Shown here in pieces: positions 12,421-27,682 of a stretch of DNA of 64,000 bases. The notes beneath the pieces were generated by a model that was not told where the DNA came from, searched no databases, and was given only the letters and a program-made list of their open reading frames with translations. Position 1 is the stretch's first letter. The number at the start of each line of letters is the position of its first letter. The DNA is from Pyrocephalus nanus. Lineage: Eukaryota; Chordata; Aves; Passeriformes; Tyrannidae. The stretch covers positions 34,993,866-35,057,865 of the forward strand of contig CM076261.1 in assembly GCA_038380795.1 (NCBI GenBank), read 5' to 3'. Both the position numbers and the translations under genes were made by a program.

Positions 12421-15400
12421 TTTTGTGTAACTTAGGGCTGGATGGGTTGGATTTTGCTACGTTGTGTGGGTTAGCATCTGCTAAGTCAATGCTTTGGGGA
12501 ATGCTTTGTTTTGATAATATGTTACCCTTTAAACTTCTGCCAAGATCTCTTATTTCTTAAAGTTTACCAGTAAAGGTACCCTCTGAGAAAATGCATGCAA
12601 CTTTTCTCCTTTTTACTCTTTTTTAAGGTTCTAAAAGAACTGAGGGATCTTCTAATAATTTGGTGGGCGAAGTTTTGGAGTCTTCTATATTTTTAAAGTA
12701 AAGCTCCCTTGGTGAGCTCAAAGCTCCGAGACTTGAAAGAATATTCAAAAAAATCTTTCTGTGGTTTGCTTAGAGAAATAAAATACCTCAGAAACCATGT
12801 CTGGGGTTAGTAAATTTACCTAGGAAAATTTATTTTGTTACATAAAATAACAGTTAAAATAACAGTGAAATTAAATTAGGTATTGTTTAAATGACCTTTT
12901 TAATACCTTTTTGTTATTCAAAATACCCATAGACAGAATAGCAGGGCAAATCAATCAGAGAGACTATTGCATACATCTTCCTTAATTTTATTTTAACTCT
13001 TAAGAGGACCATAGAGAGTATTTTGGAAAAGTATTAGAAATTATTCTATATGATGCATTTAAATCTGGTTAAAAGGCTTTTAATAGCTACCAGGTACTGT
13101 GAAAGTGTACCATAGGAATTTCTCATGGTGATTTGATGAGCAAATACAGACATTTAATTTTATTTCTCCTATTTCTCTACTCTCCAAGTAGACATCCAAT
13201 GTTATTCTTCAGTTTTCAATTCTTACTTCAAAGGTTAATCAGTTGGTCTGAGCCTTATGCAAATTGAGCAAGGGGATAGCTCCCAAAATGGCATGTTTAA
13301 AAGGAGTTGTTAAGCCACTACCTAACCATTAAGGGTATAAATCTTTTTCCCCTAAAAAAAATGGTCTTGTACATGGTAACTTAGATTTTTTCTGAACTGT
13401 AATATTTAGAGAAATAAATCCTTCCACAAACCGTAAAATGGGGAACTGACTCTCTCTGGAAGATGTTTCTGTGGGTTTTTTTTCTGGTGCTCTGAAAATA
13501 TTCTCATTTTATCTTTATATAGACCTGAAGACACAAAAAACCGAATGTAAAACTCTCCAATCTCATATCCTATTTCCTGGTTGAATTTTGAAAATTAGTT
13601 CATTTTTACATGAGCAGTCTGAAAACATTTGCTGAAACTACTCTGTATCATTAAATTAGGAAGGAGATGATGGATTTCAGCACATGACTTATTTGACCAA
13701 CACTGGCTCTGAGGACAATCCTTTAAAACTTCTCTCTCAGTCTGAGGTTCTCATCTGACATTCTGACAACCTCCTCACTCCTTCTTGGGGAATCCTGTTT
13801 CCTCCTTCATTAAAATGGAGATAATTAAGGATGAAAAGTTTTGGAATAGAAAGCATGTCCAATTGTTTGTCCTCTCAACTTTCAGTATCTTTCATGAAGG
13901 ATGATTGTTCAACAGCTTGTTCCATAGTACTATTTTTAATGCATACTAATATGATTTAGTTCAATATCTTGATTCATGTTGATTTGAGTAGCCAATTTCA
14001 AACTCTGATCTTTTTTAAAAAAAACTATCTACTTCACACTATTGCTAATTAATGATCATTCTTTGCTTTTATCTACATATAGTTACATCTCATTTTAAAC
14101 TATTTCCAATATATCAAATAGTGCTCCATTCTGATCCTCTTTCAAATGTAAATATTTTCTGTTCCTTTCTATTTTCTATTAATACATTCAATACCAATGA
14201 TTACAAGACCTATGCTGGCACAACCTTACTGTATAAAACCATACAAGTTAAGAAATACTGTTTATCATAGTTTTGAGTGTTTTCATAATTAATTCTGTTC
14301 CTCCCTTGTATTTTCATTTAAAATATATCAATCTAAAATCTTTGAGAGATTCTCATAAGCTAACATAGAAATCGTTCTCATATTTGAAATATACTGCACC
14401 TATTTCATCCCAAACTATTGAGTTTGATTGTACAGTAGCTTCCTAGCAATTACTTTTTTAAGCTGTCTGGTTTATAGTTCCTTGTGTCCTTTTCTCCTTG
14501 TCCCCACTCAAAGATACTGTAAATATTTATCTTCTTCCAGGCTTAGTCTTTGTTGGCTCTAAAGCTTAGCTGATAAAAGCTGAGAGACAGTCGCATAGGT
14601 TTACGAAGTAATTTTTAGTAATTTTCATGGCTTCCAGCTAATCAGAGAAAATGTACTTTATCTAAGCATTCTTTCAATATTCTGGTTTATCTTCTTAGTC
14701 CTTTGTTCCAGTTATTGTGTCAGTCATCTGTTCTGTATATCTGTGAATTAGATTTAGTCACAGATAGGGACTGATGTTAATAGGAGACACTTTAAAATGT
14801 ATTTCATTTAACTAATGAATGAAAAATATTATTCTAGAGTCAAGGTCATTTTCAGAGTTTCCTGAAATGGAATATTTTGATTTTACAAAATTTTCAAGTA
14901 AAAGCCCTTCTTTTATAAGGTTTTTGGTCCTGACCTTTTGTTACAGCCTTTGTCCAGATCTTTCCAGTCCTCTACTGTCCCACTATGAGCCATAGTTCAA
15001 ATTGCCACAGTCTGAGCACTTTTCTTTCTTTCCAGGTCTCTTGTCTACGACATACCATAACATACCCGCAATTTATGTATTTCAAAAGCGGAGGTAAACT
15101 TGAGTCCATCCTTTGCCTTGGAATCTAGACTTCTCCTGCTGGTACTTTGCCATTATGAAATTTGAAGGAATTTAGAGTCATTCCAGAGAACTAATTTTGG
15201 AGTGTTACAAATATTGCTGACCAACTATCTCTTCAGATGAACCCCTTTCAGCTGACTGTTCTTATCTGGTGTAGACGAGTGTAAATCCAATTCTTTGGAT
15301 TTCTGTTCCCATTGAATAACATTACCATGTTAACATTTCTGTTGCCATTGAATAATCTACTCTTGTTTTCATTGGATTTCCTCTTGCTAATGAGGAATTT

Positions 15401-18400
15401 TTAAATATTTTGTCACCCTATACATCTTTTGAGGAACATAAAATTTTAATAATATAACTTTGTCTTGTAGGGTTATTTGAAAGTAGATGTATTGTAAATG
15501 AAGAGTTCTCATGGTATAATAATATTATGCAAATATTGAGAAGTTACTTTATGCTTTTTGTGTTCAGTGAAATACTTCAAATAAGACCTGAAGATGGACA
15601 GTGAATATGGAAGATAGAAAGAAACTCTATTCACAGAACAAGAGTCTTGAAAATAAACAAACACAAACAGCCAACCAATGAGGTAATAGAGACTATAGGA
15701 AAGTGTGCATGCAATAGGAACAAATTAGGAAACCATGCTAGAAGCATTTGTGAACTTTTGAGTACTTGACTTTGAAACTTTCCATACCAGATTTTTTTTG
15801 TATAATGTGTTTTACAAGTTAGTATACTAACTTATTGTGGAATTTTCATTCATATTCCAATCTGGATTCCGATTCCAGCATAACTTTTGCCATTATTATG
15901 GCTTTTGATTTTGGTACAAATGAGCTACAAGCCAATTACCTTGAAAAAGAAGAAAACTTGTAATGGAAAAAGATATCAAGATATCAAGTATTAATTTAAG
16001 AAAAATATTTTACAACAAAATTATGAATATTTTAAAACAGTAAGAGTAGATATACTTGCCAGAACTGATTGATTTCTACACAAGATAAATAGATAGAAAT
16101 TTCAATAAATAGTACAGCTATTTGACCAAATATGTAATCATGTATTTGGGAAGAGTCAGCAAATTGTGAATCCCAAAACTACCATTGTTATTGGAAGACA
16201 ATTAGATATTTATAAGATTGTTTAAAAATACCTACATGAATTTTTCAGGTCATTTTACACAAGGAGCCTTATGCTATTCCTACCATGCGTCTCATGCTAT
16301 TCCAACCTCTCTTCCTTAGAAGGGTATGCTTTCGTATGGATTAATACCATAATGAAAGACAGGTGAAAAAGGTGGTGAGAATACATGGTTCCTTTAAACA
16401 AGAGATGTAGAGTAGCTGTGTGTAACAAAGGAAATTCTGAAGCTGAATATATACATAAATGATATGAAATGGAATGAAAGTAAAATTTTACAGAAAGGTA
16501 TTTTGATACTAAGTGACTGGCTATACCAAATAATAGATAGAATTCAGTTGTGTTGACTAAATTTTAAAGTGCATGAATAAAAAATTTCTGACATTCAACA
16601 TGTTGATTGCTACCATTACTTAGGAAAGAAATGTGGAAAACACTGTGGCCTGTAGTCCAAAACCTCTTTGCTGCCAGCAAAAAGGACAGTTGGGGAAAGA
16701 AATTAAATTCATAGGGGCAGTTAAAAGAAGAGGTTGTGTGTGAGAATACTGGAGTTTGGCTGCCAAAAATTTAGGGAATCTCTAAAGTCTGGAATGAAAA
16801 GGAGCTAACAGTTACTGGGAAAGGGTCAAATGAGGTAGAGAAACAGTATCAGACTCCCTAATGTACAGTGTTTCAGCCTATGATGATACTTTACATCTAC
16901 AGCTGATGATGCTTCTGTGAATGACAGCAGCTAGTTTTCAAGGAAGAGATAAAGGGAATATTTTGGCAGTCAGGTACAGTGATTGTCTTTGAAGTAATAT
17001 TTGGCTTGCTCATAGGTGAAATACCTAAAGAAAAACTGCAAATTACACACTGGTTCATGTGCTGTACGGGTTCCACTGTGTAGATATTGCCAGTCTGATA
17101 ATACTGCTTCCAATATCTTTTAAATGCAGTTCCATAACACTAATAATTCTTAAATAGCATTACTCAGACATAATGCAGATACATAAGCTGCCAGGTTGCC
17201 TATAGGTGCATAAATATCAAACTACAGTCAAATATCTGTTTCTTTATATGAATCGGATTTTATTGACATGTCAAACTTTTCAATATCCACCTTGGAATTA
17301 AGAAAGCAATTAATGAATGTGGTTCAATTTCCAAGTGTAAGATATATGCCATACAAGTAGGAACTATGACTCATGAAAAGGGAAAACAATATTTTTTTGC
17401 CTACTTAAGTAAAAGTGAAGTAAATCTGCAAATCTAGGAGTGAACAATTCAAATTCTGAAAGTGTAATTTAATGAAAATTAGAGGAAAACTTTTTAATAT
17501 TTGCTCCAGTCTTATTTTTAGTGATAAGACTATAGCAATTAAAATGAGCAGATTCTTACGGGTTCTAATTATATGCAGGATATTTCATCGTAAAGGTTCA
17601 AATCTTCAAGGCTCAGATAGAATATACTGATGAGCAATTCTTATTAGTCCTTTGAAATGGAGAAGGGAAAAAAAACACGTTTAATGACTAAATGATGGAA
17701 CACTACTACTGCCGAAATTTCTATATGACTATTATTGGATGTGTACAGTATAAGGTTTTGTGAATTCCCTAAGTTGTCTTTCTTGTAGGGCTTTGTATAT
17801 TTTGAGATTATTCTTGCTCTCTGTCTTCTGATGTTGTGTCAGTTCAAGACAGAGGCGTTTCAGGGATATATGGTATAGCTTCAGTATTATTACATTGAAA
17901 GAATGTAATGATTCTCAGAAATTACAGATAGCATTTGTACAGAATTCATTTCATAAAAAAAGGGGGCTGGCTAGAGAACATTCCTGTGGTAAAGGAAATC
18001 GATAGGCAGTTCTGGCTATCAGGATGTCAGGAAGGAAAAGTGGGAAGAGGGAACTCTGATTCACCAGTGCCTCAGAGCTCCTTGATCTCTCCCTGTGTAG
18101 CTGTCGACCAACTCCCTTGGGTTTAGGATTACAGTTCATGGAGGATTTAAGATATTTGAGGAATATCTATTCTCTTTTCTACTTTCCTGATGATGAAGCA
18201 GGACTATTTGGTGATTTTTGTATAAAAAGCTGAAAATAGAAAGGCTCTGTGACTTGATTCTTATACAACAGCCAGACACTACTAAGTGTAAGCATATCCA
18301 TGAATAACAGTGGCCACCTTCTCTTTATTGCTTCCCTACAATAGGAAGCTCCATTGCACATCCCCAATGCATATCTCCAATATTATGTTTTTCAATATAA

Positions 18401-21400
18401 ACTATTCTGTTTAAAAGGTCTAAAAAGCTATTTTGAATGAAATCAATGTAAGTCCCATCTGCTGAATAAGAAATAAATACGTTCTACCTATCTTGAGTCT
18501 TCATTCCATTTTCCTTGATGCATTCAATGTAATTGTCATGATTGAACAAAATGCCTCTTTGGAAGGATAGGCTTTTTCTGTAAACTGTTTCTTCCTTGTT
18601 TTACTAATCATTATTTGCTGTGATAGGTATGAGGAATATCATTCATTGACCTAGGATGTCATATGGGGCATCATAGGTACAAGTTTGTTTTTACACACAA
18701 GTATACATATATATTGTGATAGATGAAATTACTGAGCCTCAGGTGCTTAAAATAATATCCAGGAATTAGTAGGAAAAGAAAATGGTTAAGGCAAGGGATT
18801 GCAGTAAAATGCAGATGATGGTGATTAACTTCATAAATATTTGAAAAGAATTTCGGATGTTCTCTGCAGGATATTTGATAGAGATGTTGAACTCAATGAG
18901 ATAATTCAGATTCTTCTGTATTAGTTAGCAATAATTTTCAGTGAAGTCTGTAGCCTTCTGTTAGTTACTCAGCATAATCTTGCGGAATATTGAGATTCCA
19001 AAGTAAAAAAAATTACTCTGTCTAATTAGTGATGAAAAGGCCTAATAAGAACCTGCATGGAAGTCCTCTGAGTGTGACTGGGGTTATATTTCTTTAGCTG
19101 TACCAGGGTATTGTATATGTTTTCTTTGAGAGGGACACAATATGTGGTCATGGGTAGCCTTTTGCCTTGCTCTGACTGCTGTCGTCTGACTTAGGAGAGG
19201 ACACAAATGGGGATTGCTGAGATGTTTTCAGAGAAAGCAAGTGCTCTAGGGACAGGGAAGCAGCAACACCAGAGTCTAAACTAAGACACTTAGCATGGAG
19301 AGTGGAGCAACTTCGTCATGGATGGATCTTAAAAGGAAGACATTTTACCTGGTCTTCTACAGTATAAATACTGTTGTTTGGTACTTCAATGGAAATACAT
19401 AATTATACTTCTTCCTTTGAGCACCTTCATTTGGAGGGATTTTGGTGTCAAAGTTTTGAATCAAACCTGTTTCCTGAAGTCCTGAGAGTAGCTCAAAACC
19501 AAGAGTTCTTAAAGTTTTCATGAATTGAACTTTCCTGAATGACCCTTTTAATGAACTGAGAACAGATTAATTTGAAACTGAATTGTAATTCTAATCTGAT
19601 GTTAAACCTCCAAATTGCTGATTTTGGGGTTTTTTTTTGGATAAAAGAAAGGTTGAAGTGACATTTTTGGTAAATTTGGGATTTTGTTTCAGATAAAAAT
19701 TTTCTCCTTGGTGAATGATACTGCATTTGAGGTTTAGTTTCAATCTGCATTAGTATAGTTGTAATGGTATAAATGATATTCACTATAGGGAGGATTTTAG
19801 GTACCATTTACCTGTCTGTACTTATCTGTCTTAAAGGGAAACAAAATTACATTTCAGGGAACTGTGTCTGATTTCTAGAAATTTTATGCAAAAATGGAAC
19901 CCTGAAAACCATGACTCCCTATGTGATAGAACTGAGTACATTTATAAACATTATGCAATCAAGAAACTGAGAGCTGTTTTTCATTTATTTAATTAATTGA
20001 TCAAGCTTAAGTCTTGATGTAAAAGCTATCAGCTAGTTAACTTTTTCAAAATGATTTGCTAACATCATAAATCTGCAAAATGATAACAGTCAACTGTGCC
20101 ATTTCTTTCTCAGATTATTGCATAAAAGTATAAACCTTTCATGATTCAACATATGTCTTCTAGAAGTGCTATGAGCAATTTCATTTTATCAAACATTTAT
20201 AATTCTTTTCCTGAGCTGTTGCTTATTTTAACAATCCATGTTATTAAGTTCCACTGATTGATGGAGTCTGGCAAAAGATTCATTTCAGTATAGGCCCAGG
20301 GTTGGTAGTTTGTTTTGTGTGGTTGTTTTGGTTTTTTTTTGTCTCCTAAACATATGTTTGCTTCATAAAATTAAGAAAAGCAGAGGCAAAGATTACAGAC
20401 ACAAATTTATATGAGCAGATGAGAGAGTACCTTTAACCTAAAGTCAGTTTGGGAAAATGAGCTGCTTGACATCTAGTTAATAGGCCTGATCAAATAGTGC
20501 AGGCAAGGTAATCTTTGTTCAAATGCAAATTAAATTTGTTTCTCTAAAATCTGATTGACAGTGTGGTCATAAAGATGTGTTCTTGATCTCCAAATTCCTT
20601 GCTGAACAACTATTCTCATATAATTGTGCAAATATTCAATGACAGTTTGGAGTTATGTATAAATTTTACAAGGGCCAAGGGCTCTCTGGGAGACTAATTA
20701 TAGGAAGAAAAAGTAGCTTCTCTTTAGTGAAGATACAGTGATTGGAAAGCTAAGGTTTTTAAACAACCTTGCAAGGTATAGAATAAATTAAGAAAATAGC
20801 AGAATATTCAAAGATTAAAATGCAAGAATAGAAAAGTATAATCCAAAGCAAAAATCCCCAGATCTTCATTTATTTCCTAGATCTCTGAATTTGTGTATAT
20901 TCTTTGACGTTTGCTGTCCTTACAGGATAACAATACAGTAAATTCTATTTATGTGAAGTATAGCAGTCAATTTTTATTTGCTCATGTATTTAATTGGAAA
21001 TTCATCTAGTTCCTTGCCTACTGCTTCAGAAGTAGTGATTTTCATTTTTCACACATAAAAAAGAAAACCTTTATTTCTTCCTAAATAGTTCCTCCAAATA
21101 GGGTAGTATGTATATTTCACTAATAAATGTAATAATTTCTTCATTTCTATATTTATTATAATTGCTTAAGTATATATCTTCTTGGGCACATCTCATCCAT
21201 AAAATCCAAATTGTTACTATATTTGACATGCATATTCCCCTACTGCTTTCATATGAGCATAAAATAAAATGGAGCAGACAGTACCCTGCTATAGTTGTAG
21301 CAACAAAAGGGAATAAAGGTAATGGCAATTTCAGTAGCTAGCCCATGTTTGGATCTTTGTTCCTGAGTATTCCATGATCTACCTTTCTCCCTTGTCTTCC

Positions 21401-23949
21401 TAATTTGATATTAAAATTATATCTGACTTCATCAATTCTTTTGCTCATTCTCATTCAACATATGATGCAAAAATAATTGTTTGTTATGGGTTTATTAAAA
21501 AAAAATGTGGATCTTTGGACAGCTACAGCAGAACTGTCATATAGACTTCGTCCAATAAGGACATTCCAATCCCTAAAAATTGTGAAAAAAACTCATACCC
21601 AGAAACTCACATATGTCCATACTTAATTCTGATGAAACCAACACATTATTATTGTTTAGATTCTTCTGCAAATTATTTGTGGGACAGAAGGAAACTATAT
21701 ACTGTGGTGAAAGTAAGTGCTGCCTTGTACATTTTTCATAACACTGCCCGTCTTCAGGATTCACAGTGTCTTTTCTATTCATATCTGGGCCTGTGTGCAG
21801 TCAGCTAGAAAGAAACATGAAGGTTCAAAAGATACATATATAAACCTGAGACTTGAGAGTTCATGCATACAAGATGTATCTAACCCTTCAACAAGTATCA
21901 ACTATTACTGCATCTGGAAGAACCAGAGTTACTTCTGTGTGACTAATTTTTCTTTTTCTGTCATTAGCAAAAATTCCTTCTAAACAGAGCACTCTGCAGA
22001 TTACAGTTTTTTAAAAGATTGTTACTTTTTTTTAGTGCTTTTAAGATATTACACAAAAAAATAGATTTGGCAAAGTTCTCATTATTACTTTCCCAAGCCC
22101 CCATTTGTTACTGCAAACTTTCCTCAGTTTGATTTACTAGTGTGATTTATTTATTAGTTTTGCATCCATGACATCTATAATTTACAGACATTCAGCAGGC
22201 TGGCAGATCTCATGACAATATCACATCGAAGTCAGTTTGAATTAATTCATTAGTTAAAGAATCTATCCTAATTTGATTTCTTTTCAACAGTTGTCACTGA
22301 TAGTTTCTGCTGCCAGCTAATCTTGATTGTTTAAAACAATGACAACATGAACAAAAGATAGTGGCTAGTTAAGTAGAATTGCATTGCTTAAGGCTCGCAA
22401 CTGGTCTTACAGCTAATAGTACAAGTGTGTTTCAGTTCGTTCTGATATGATTTTCAGATTGCATTTCCTTGATAAGATTAAAAAAAAGACATCAGAAATT
22501 TGACTATATAGGCTGTTACTCATTATTCAGGTAATGGCAATCATTCCTTTAAATTAAGTAGTCAGGTTCTGCATTGGGATTTATATAATATGTTCTTTGA
22601 TTATATATGAACAAATCAAGCATGATGAAGCCTCAAGACTCTCATGTCAGGAACAAATCCCAAGATAGCTAGAAAAAAATGGGTTTGATTTAGCAAAATA
22701 AACTATTCGAGTCTCAAAGCCTATATGTCTTTGAATATTTTTTGGTGTTTAAGATCCTGATTGGCCTTACATCTTTCTTTGCCAATTAGTATGGGGTTTT
22801 TTTTTGTTTCAGAAAAGCTTGTTCTCCTTCTTTCCTTCCCTTTATTATATTGTTTTCTTCAATCAAAGAGTTTGGATCTTTAATTATTCAAGGACATATT
22901 CTCCAGACAGATATGGAATTACAAGCTTTCTGCAATAATATACATGCAGGGCTAACTTCTACTGGTGAAAAATTATTGTAATTTTGAAATGGCTTAATAA
23001 GAATAAATTATATTCAAATTGGAATCAGCAGAATTTTTAGTAGCATTACTCCTTCCCCCACTACCTATCAACCCCAAAACAAAGGGAAAAATATAAATAA
23101 CTTTCTTGGGAGACATTTCTGTTTCCCCAAGAACATTTTTCATGCTGCACAAGTGTTACCTTTTAGTTGTTTATATAATTACATGGTGTCTGCTAACATA
23201 ATCTTGAATGCAGATACCATTTTCTACGGCTTATTCTTGCTAAAGAAAAAGTTCTTGCAACCGAACTGTCTCATCTGAATTTTCTATGACTATACAAATT
23301 GTCATAACTTAAAATAAATCAAAATAATGCCAGTGAACCAAAAGGTTCAAGTCTAGCTCTAAATTGAAGAAAACTCAAATTTATCACTGTCTATATATAA
23401 ACATATTTTGGTTTTAAGACATTAATTTATTTTTTCCCTTTTCTTTACACAGAATTTAACAAACAGAATTTGCAATGTTCTTTCACTCTCTTTCTCCGTC
23501 CAAACAAGATCATGAACCTTGACACAGTATGCAGCTAGCACAGGGTCTTGGATATTCAAAAGACTGGCTTCTGCACACTCTGTATTGAAACCTTCCCAAG
23601 TTTAATAACAACTAAAGACCCATTTTGCTTAACCAGATTCTCAAGGCAAATGGTAGGATTTATTTTTCTCCCAGCTTACATTCTGTGCTTTTCTTATCTC
23701 TATTTGTCCATGCTGAATTCTGAAGTTATTTTGAAGTTAATTCTAAAATTAGCTTCATTTCTAGAAATAATATCATAATCATTGATCATCATCATTGGTC
23801 TACTCTGGCCTCCAGTCGGGTGATCTGGAGACACACTGTCTATAACGCTGCTGCTTCTTTTGAGAACACAGGCAGGATCACTCTCAAGGAGAAAAGACAA
23901 TGCAGAAAGAATCGCGTCTTGTCGATATCACCTGGGGAGTTTTTCTGGT

Positions 23950-24018
23950 ATGCCTTCTGCAACCGGACTTGTCTATCTCGCATTGGCCTTTTTAGTCATC
24001 AGCACACTTGTAGCAAGT
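23950..24018 (+). other. Exon-like segment encoding a hydrophobic leader
   Basis: An ATG at 23950 opens 23 codons (start MPSATGLVYLALAF) that are almost wholly hydrophobic, as in a signal peptide or signal anchor, and end in frame at AGT|GTGAGT, a strong donor (GT at 24019-24020). Unspliced, the frame continues to 24084. The surrounding 160 bases (23818-23979) hold seven CpG dinucleotides, unusually many for this window, as expected for a small promoter or first exon. No TATA box is placed and I do not recognise the peptide. It could be the alternative first exon of a secreted or membrane protein, or a conserved regulatory element with a chance frame. Confidence 0.25.
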
Positions 24019-26696
24019 GTGAGTAGAGCCCTTCCCAAATCTTCATTTGCAAAGCCTAGCCATGTTCATAATCATATAGTTTAGCTTATGTGCAAAGTAT
24101 AAGTTGAATGAAGTGCTTTGGCTAATATTTTCAGATTTTACTGCCTATTATCTCACCTTCATTTATAGTAGACTCCACGTTTTGTCACAGGGGGAAGAAC
24201 CACTTGATTTTATGTTTAGGATCAAGCTTTTTCTCTTGAAATAATAAACTGAGAATAATACAAACAAAAAATTATTTATTTTAGTGTAACTGGCCATAGT
24301 AAGCCACCCCCCTTTTACTGAAGAGTGAAACATACAGTTACCGAGGGAAAGTCTTCTCTTGCAATATCTCATATATCTTTCAGTGACTACCAGTTTTGAG
24401 TAAGGTTTCCTGCAGAGTTGATATAATTTAAAATTAGAATGACCTGAAGTTTAATTAACCTTGTAATCAATATCTGTCTGTCCATTACGGAATGAGTACT
24501 TTTAACTCACCATTCTGAGACAAATTCTTAGAGATCTTATCTTTCCATACTGCTGCAAATCTGGATCTTTTAATGATTTTTTTCCAATCTCTTTTTTTCT
24601 CCAGATTATTATATGCATTATAAAACAAATATATGTTTTTATATTCATACATATGTATGCCTCCCTGCCTTCAAATTATCCATATATTTAATTTTGATGA
24701 AATCATTCTCTGTGTATAAAATATCTAGTGGGACATTGTGTGAATGCCATGGTTTAGATCTGGAAAATATATCTGTTTACCACAAGAAAAACATATGTGA
24801 AACAGTAGTAAGAAATATAAAGTTTCCATGCCCATTTTCTTGTAACTGATTACTAAAAACAAACTCATGTGTTTTTTTTCCAGCAGGTGACCTTCAACTT
24901 GCCTCCAATAGCCTGAGCATGTGCAGATATGTAATGAAAAAAATCCTATGCTTGGACAGACGTTACTTTTCCTTTTGGAATAACCGACCACCTTGGCTTA
25001 CAGGACTGACTAGGACAGCAAATAGCTGCAGTAGATCTCTATGTTTCAGATACACCTTTTAGCACTGTGCTGACTTGATATCTGAAATCTTGTTATGATA
25101 TTAAGAAATGTATCATAAAGTAATTTAAATTCATCATTGGACACGAGATATTGAAATAGCTTGTGTTTCAATTAGAAATTGCTGTACTAGACTCTAATTT
25201 GTGGTTGATTCTAGAGGAAAGTATTCTGTTAAGATAATTAACACATAATATATTTTAATTGCATATTTGTTTTCTTTTGTAGATTAGCAGTGGCATATAA
25301 TTTGTGTATGCTATATATAGACATTTGGAGAGAGTAGCTGATGTCTAATAACCTTACAACTTTGGAGATATTTTGGATACATTATTTTAATCAAGAAGTG
25401 TTAAAATTTGGTGTTATTCTTTCCACACTGGCTGAATTTAGTTATTCCATTAGAGAGAACCTTTTAGATATCCAGAGGCAGAAACTACGTATCAGATGCC
25501 AAGTGAAATCCAGAAACTGATTATGCACTTGAAAAAACCTTCAGAAGTGGACACTATTGGTTACCACGCCTATCTACCAGATAATGGAAGCTTCATAAAT
25601 TTGCTATGCTATAAAAATCACTATGTTATAAAAATCACTTCCTTTTTTATATGAGTTATACTCTGGTGATGAATATGACAGGACCATGTTCTAGTCTCTT
25701 CTGGCCCAATTTTTCTTTTTTTTTGTTCAAGTTAATGTTCCGTTTGCTCTTCAGCACCATTTTTTGGTTTCCTTTTGTATCCCAGGATTGAAAAATCAGA
25801 TGCCAAAGTTGACATAGGAAAGATACTAATGAAACACATTGTTACATTGAATTTAAAAATGGAAGTCAAGATATGGAGAATGTTTCTGTGAAATTTATTT
25901 TTCTTGCACTAATAATGTCAAGTGAACAGGATAAGCACAGCTTCCAAACTTCATTTGAAAGAAACTAATTAATGATTGTTTTATGAACATTGGAGACTTC
26001 AGACTAGTACAAAAATTTGAGCTCAAGCTAACAGCCTTGAAATAATAAACGATTTTCAGGTCCTCTCTGAAGATAACCAGAAGGAAGATTTCTATATTCT
26101 TAAGTCCTTGCAAGAGCCAAATGGAACTTAAAGGAAAATAAGGTAAATAATGTGGTAAATACTAAAGAAAAACTGCAGATTACATTTTCTCACTGAGCGC
26201 AGCATCATTGATGATTATTCCTTTGGAGGGCGCAATTTGGTTCATCATCAGGGGAACAACTTGTCATTATTTCCCTTTCTCTCCCACTTTGAAAACAAGA
26301 GATTAATTGTGGAATTTTAAATTTGGACCTACTACAATCTACGCATTCTAGAATGCTCATGTGAGTTTTTGTGTTAGATTTAGGCAGCTCAGTACCCATC
26401 TTGATCGCTACAGATATGACTGCATTTCAGGTCCTTGGAAACTCCTAGCTAACCACCTGTTTTGGTAATACTAGTCATTGCTTATCTCTTAGGACTGGTA
26501 ACACTCCTTAGTTCATGTATGGTTATGTGGGGCCATCTTTATCACTTAATTCTATTTGTTCTGTTAGAATAACTTCTCCTCTCCCATAAACAGTGTGATT
26601 GTATGTTATTCGCTTGAAGCTTTAGCAGTTCCAGGATATGATCATGTTCCTCAGCAAAGTCCTGATAATGTCAGTGTTTATCTGTTTAAGTTGTTT

Positions 26697-26724
26697 TTGT
26701 TTGTTTGTTTGTTTGTTTGTTTTT
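26697..26724. repeat. (GTTT)n microsatellite
   Basis: Six to seven GTTT units in tandem. Confidence 0.9.
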
Positions 26725-27682
26725 ATAATATGTAATTTTCTAAAACTGTAACTTGGAATTCTGTTTATGATAGAAAGAAAACTTCTGCTCAGTTTAATAT
26801 CCTCTCTAGTGTGTGACTGATAACTTTCTTTCCATAAATAATCAATAGTTTTATCAGAATACTTTTCCTTAAGTCTGTCAAAGATAAGAATGAAGGAAAG
26901 TTTTGCTTTAGTTATCTAAGATCTTGTGATGTTCGAAATTATAAATAAACTACTCCTTATGTTCCATTTTGGTCTATTTCTTCTTAGAAGTTTTTGTCTG
27001 TAGCATTTTATGCATCCCTTCATGTCCACACAGCTCTGTAAGGACACTAATTAGTTGAAATATGTCTAGTAAAAAATCTCTTGCCATGTTAGGGGTGGGG
27101 GAAAAAAACAGTGAAAAGCCTACTGACTCAATTGACTAGTAGTTTGAATATTTAATCTATTGATTATGTGTACAGCTATCAAGAGACTCAATTGCTTCAA
27201 TTTCCATGGACATATTGACCTGATTGTCTTCTTAAACAGTTCTAGGAGATTTCAGTACTATCCCTGAGAAAGATCCAACAACTGCAACTCCCACGTTACA
27301 GTATCAAATTTTCAGTAGTAGGACGTTTAAATGAGGTAAGGGAAAATTAAACTTTCACAGTAGAGATTAAAATGTCCGAGTGTGCAAATAGAATTGTATG
27401 TGTGCAACTTGGCATAAATCCAGAATGTGGAAGGGAAATTAGTGTTAATATAATTGAAGTTTTGAGATTTCCTCTGACTTATATGTAGCTCAACTGAGTA
27501 TTATATATAGAGTAATTATCAATTCAGATTCATTAAATCAATCTTCAAATTAAGGCTTCTTTGAACAGAAGAGTTAAATTAGCATTTGTAAAGTGATGGT
27601 CATCTTCACATGTCTTTCTTTAAAGGCTATCTTTTACTTGACTAAAGAAAATTTTATAAAATACATGATTTTAAAGACGATA

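Larger units (their letters stand above)
12566..27682. other. Long AT-rich unique sequence, apparent gene desert
   Basis: Fifteen kilobases without a recognisable gene, RNA or young transposon, apart from the exon-like spot at 23950-24018. Open frames here are short, AT-driven and lack acceptor/donor pairs. A GTTT microsatellite is at 26697-26724. A 19-base near-tandem doubling built on TATAAAAATCAC is at about 25604-25642. The low repeat content is compatible with an intron or regulatory desert, but conservation cannot be judged from one sequence. Confidence 0.45.
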
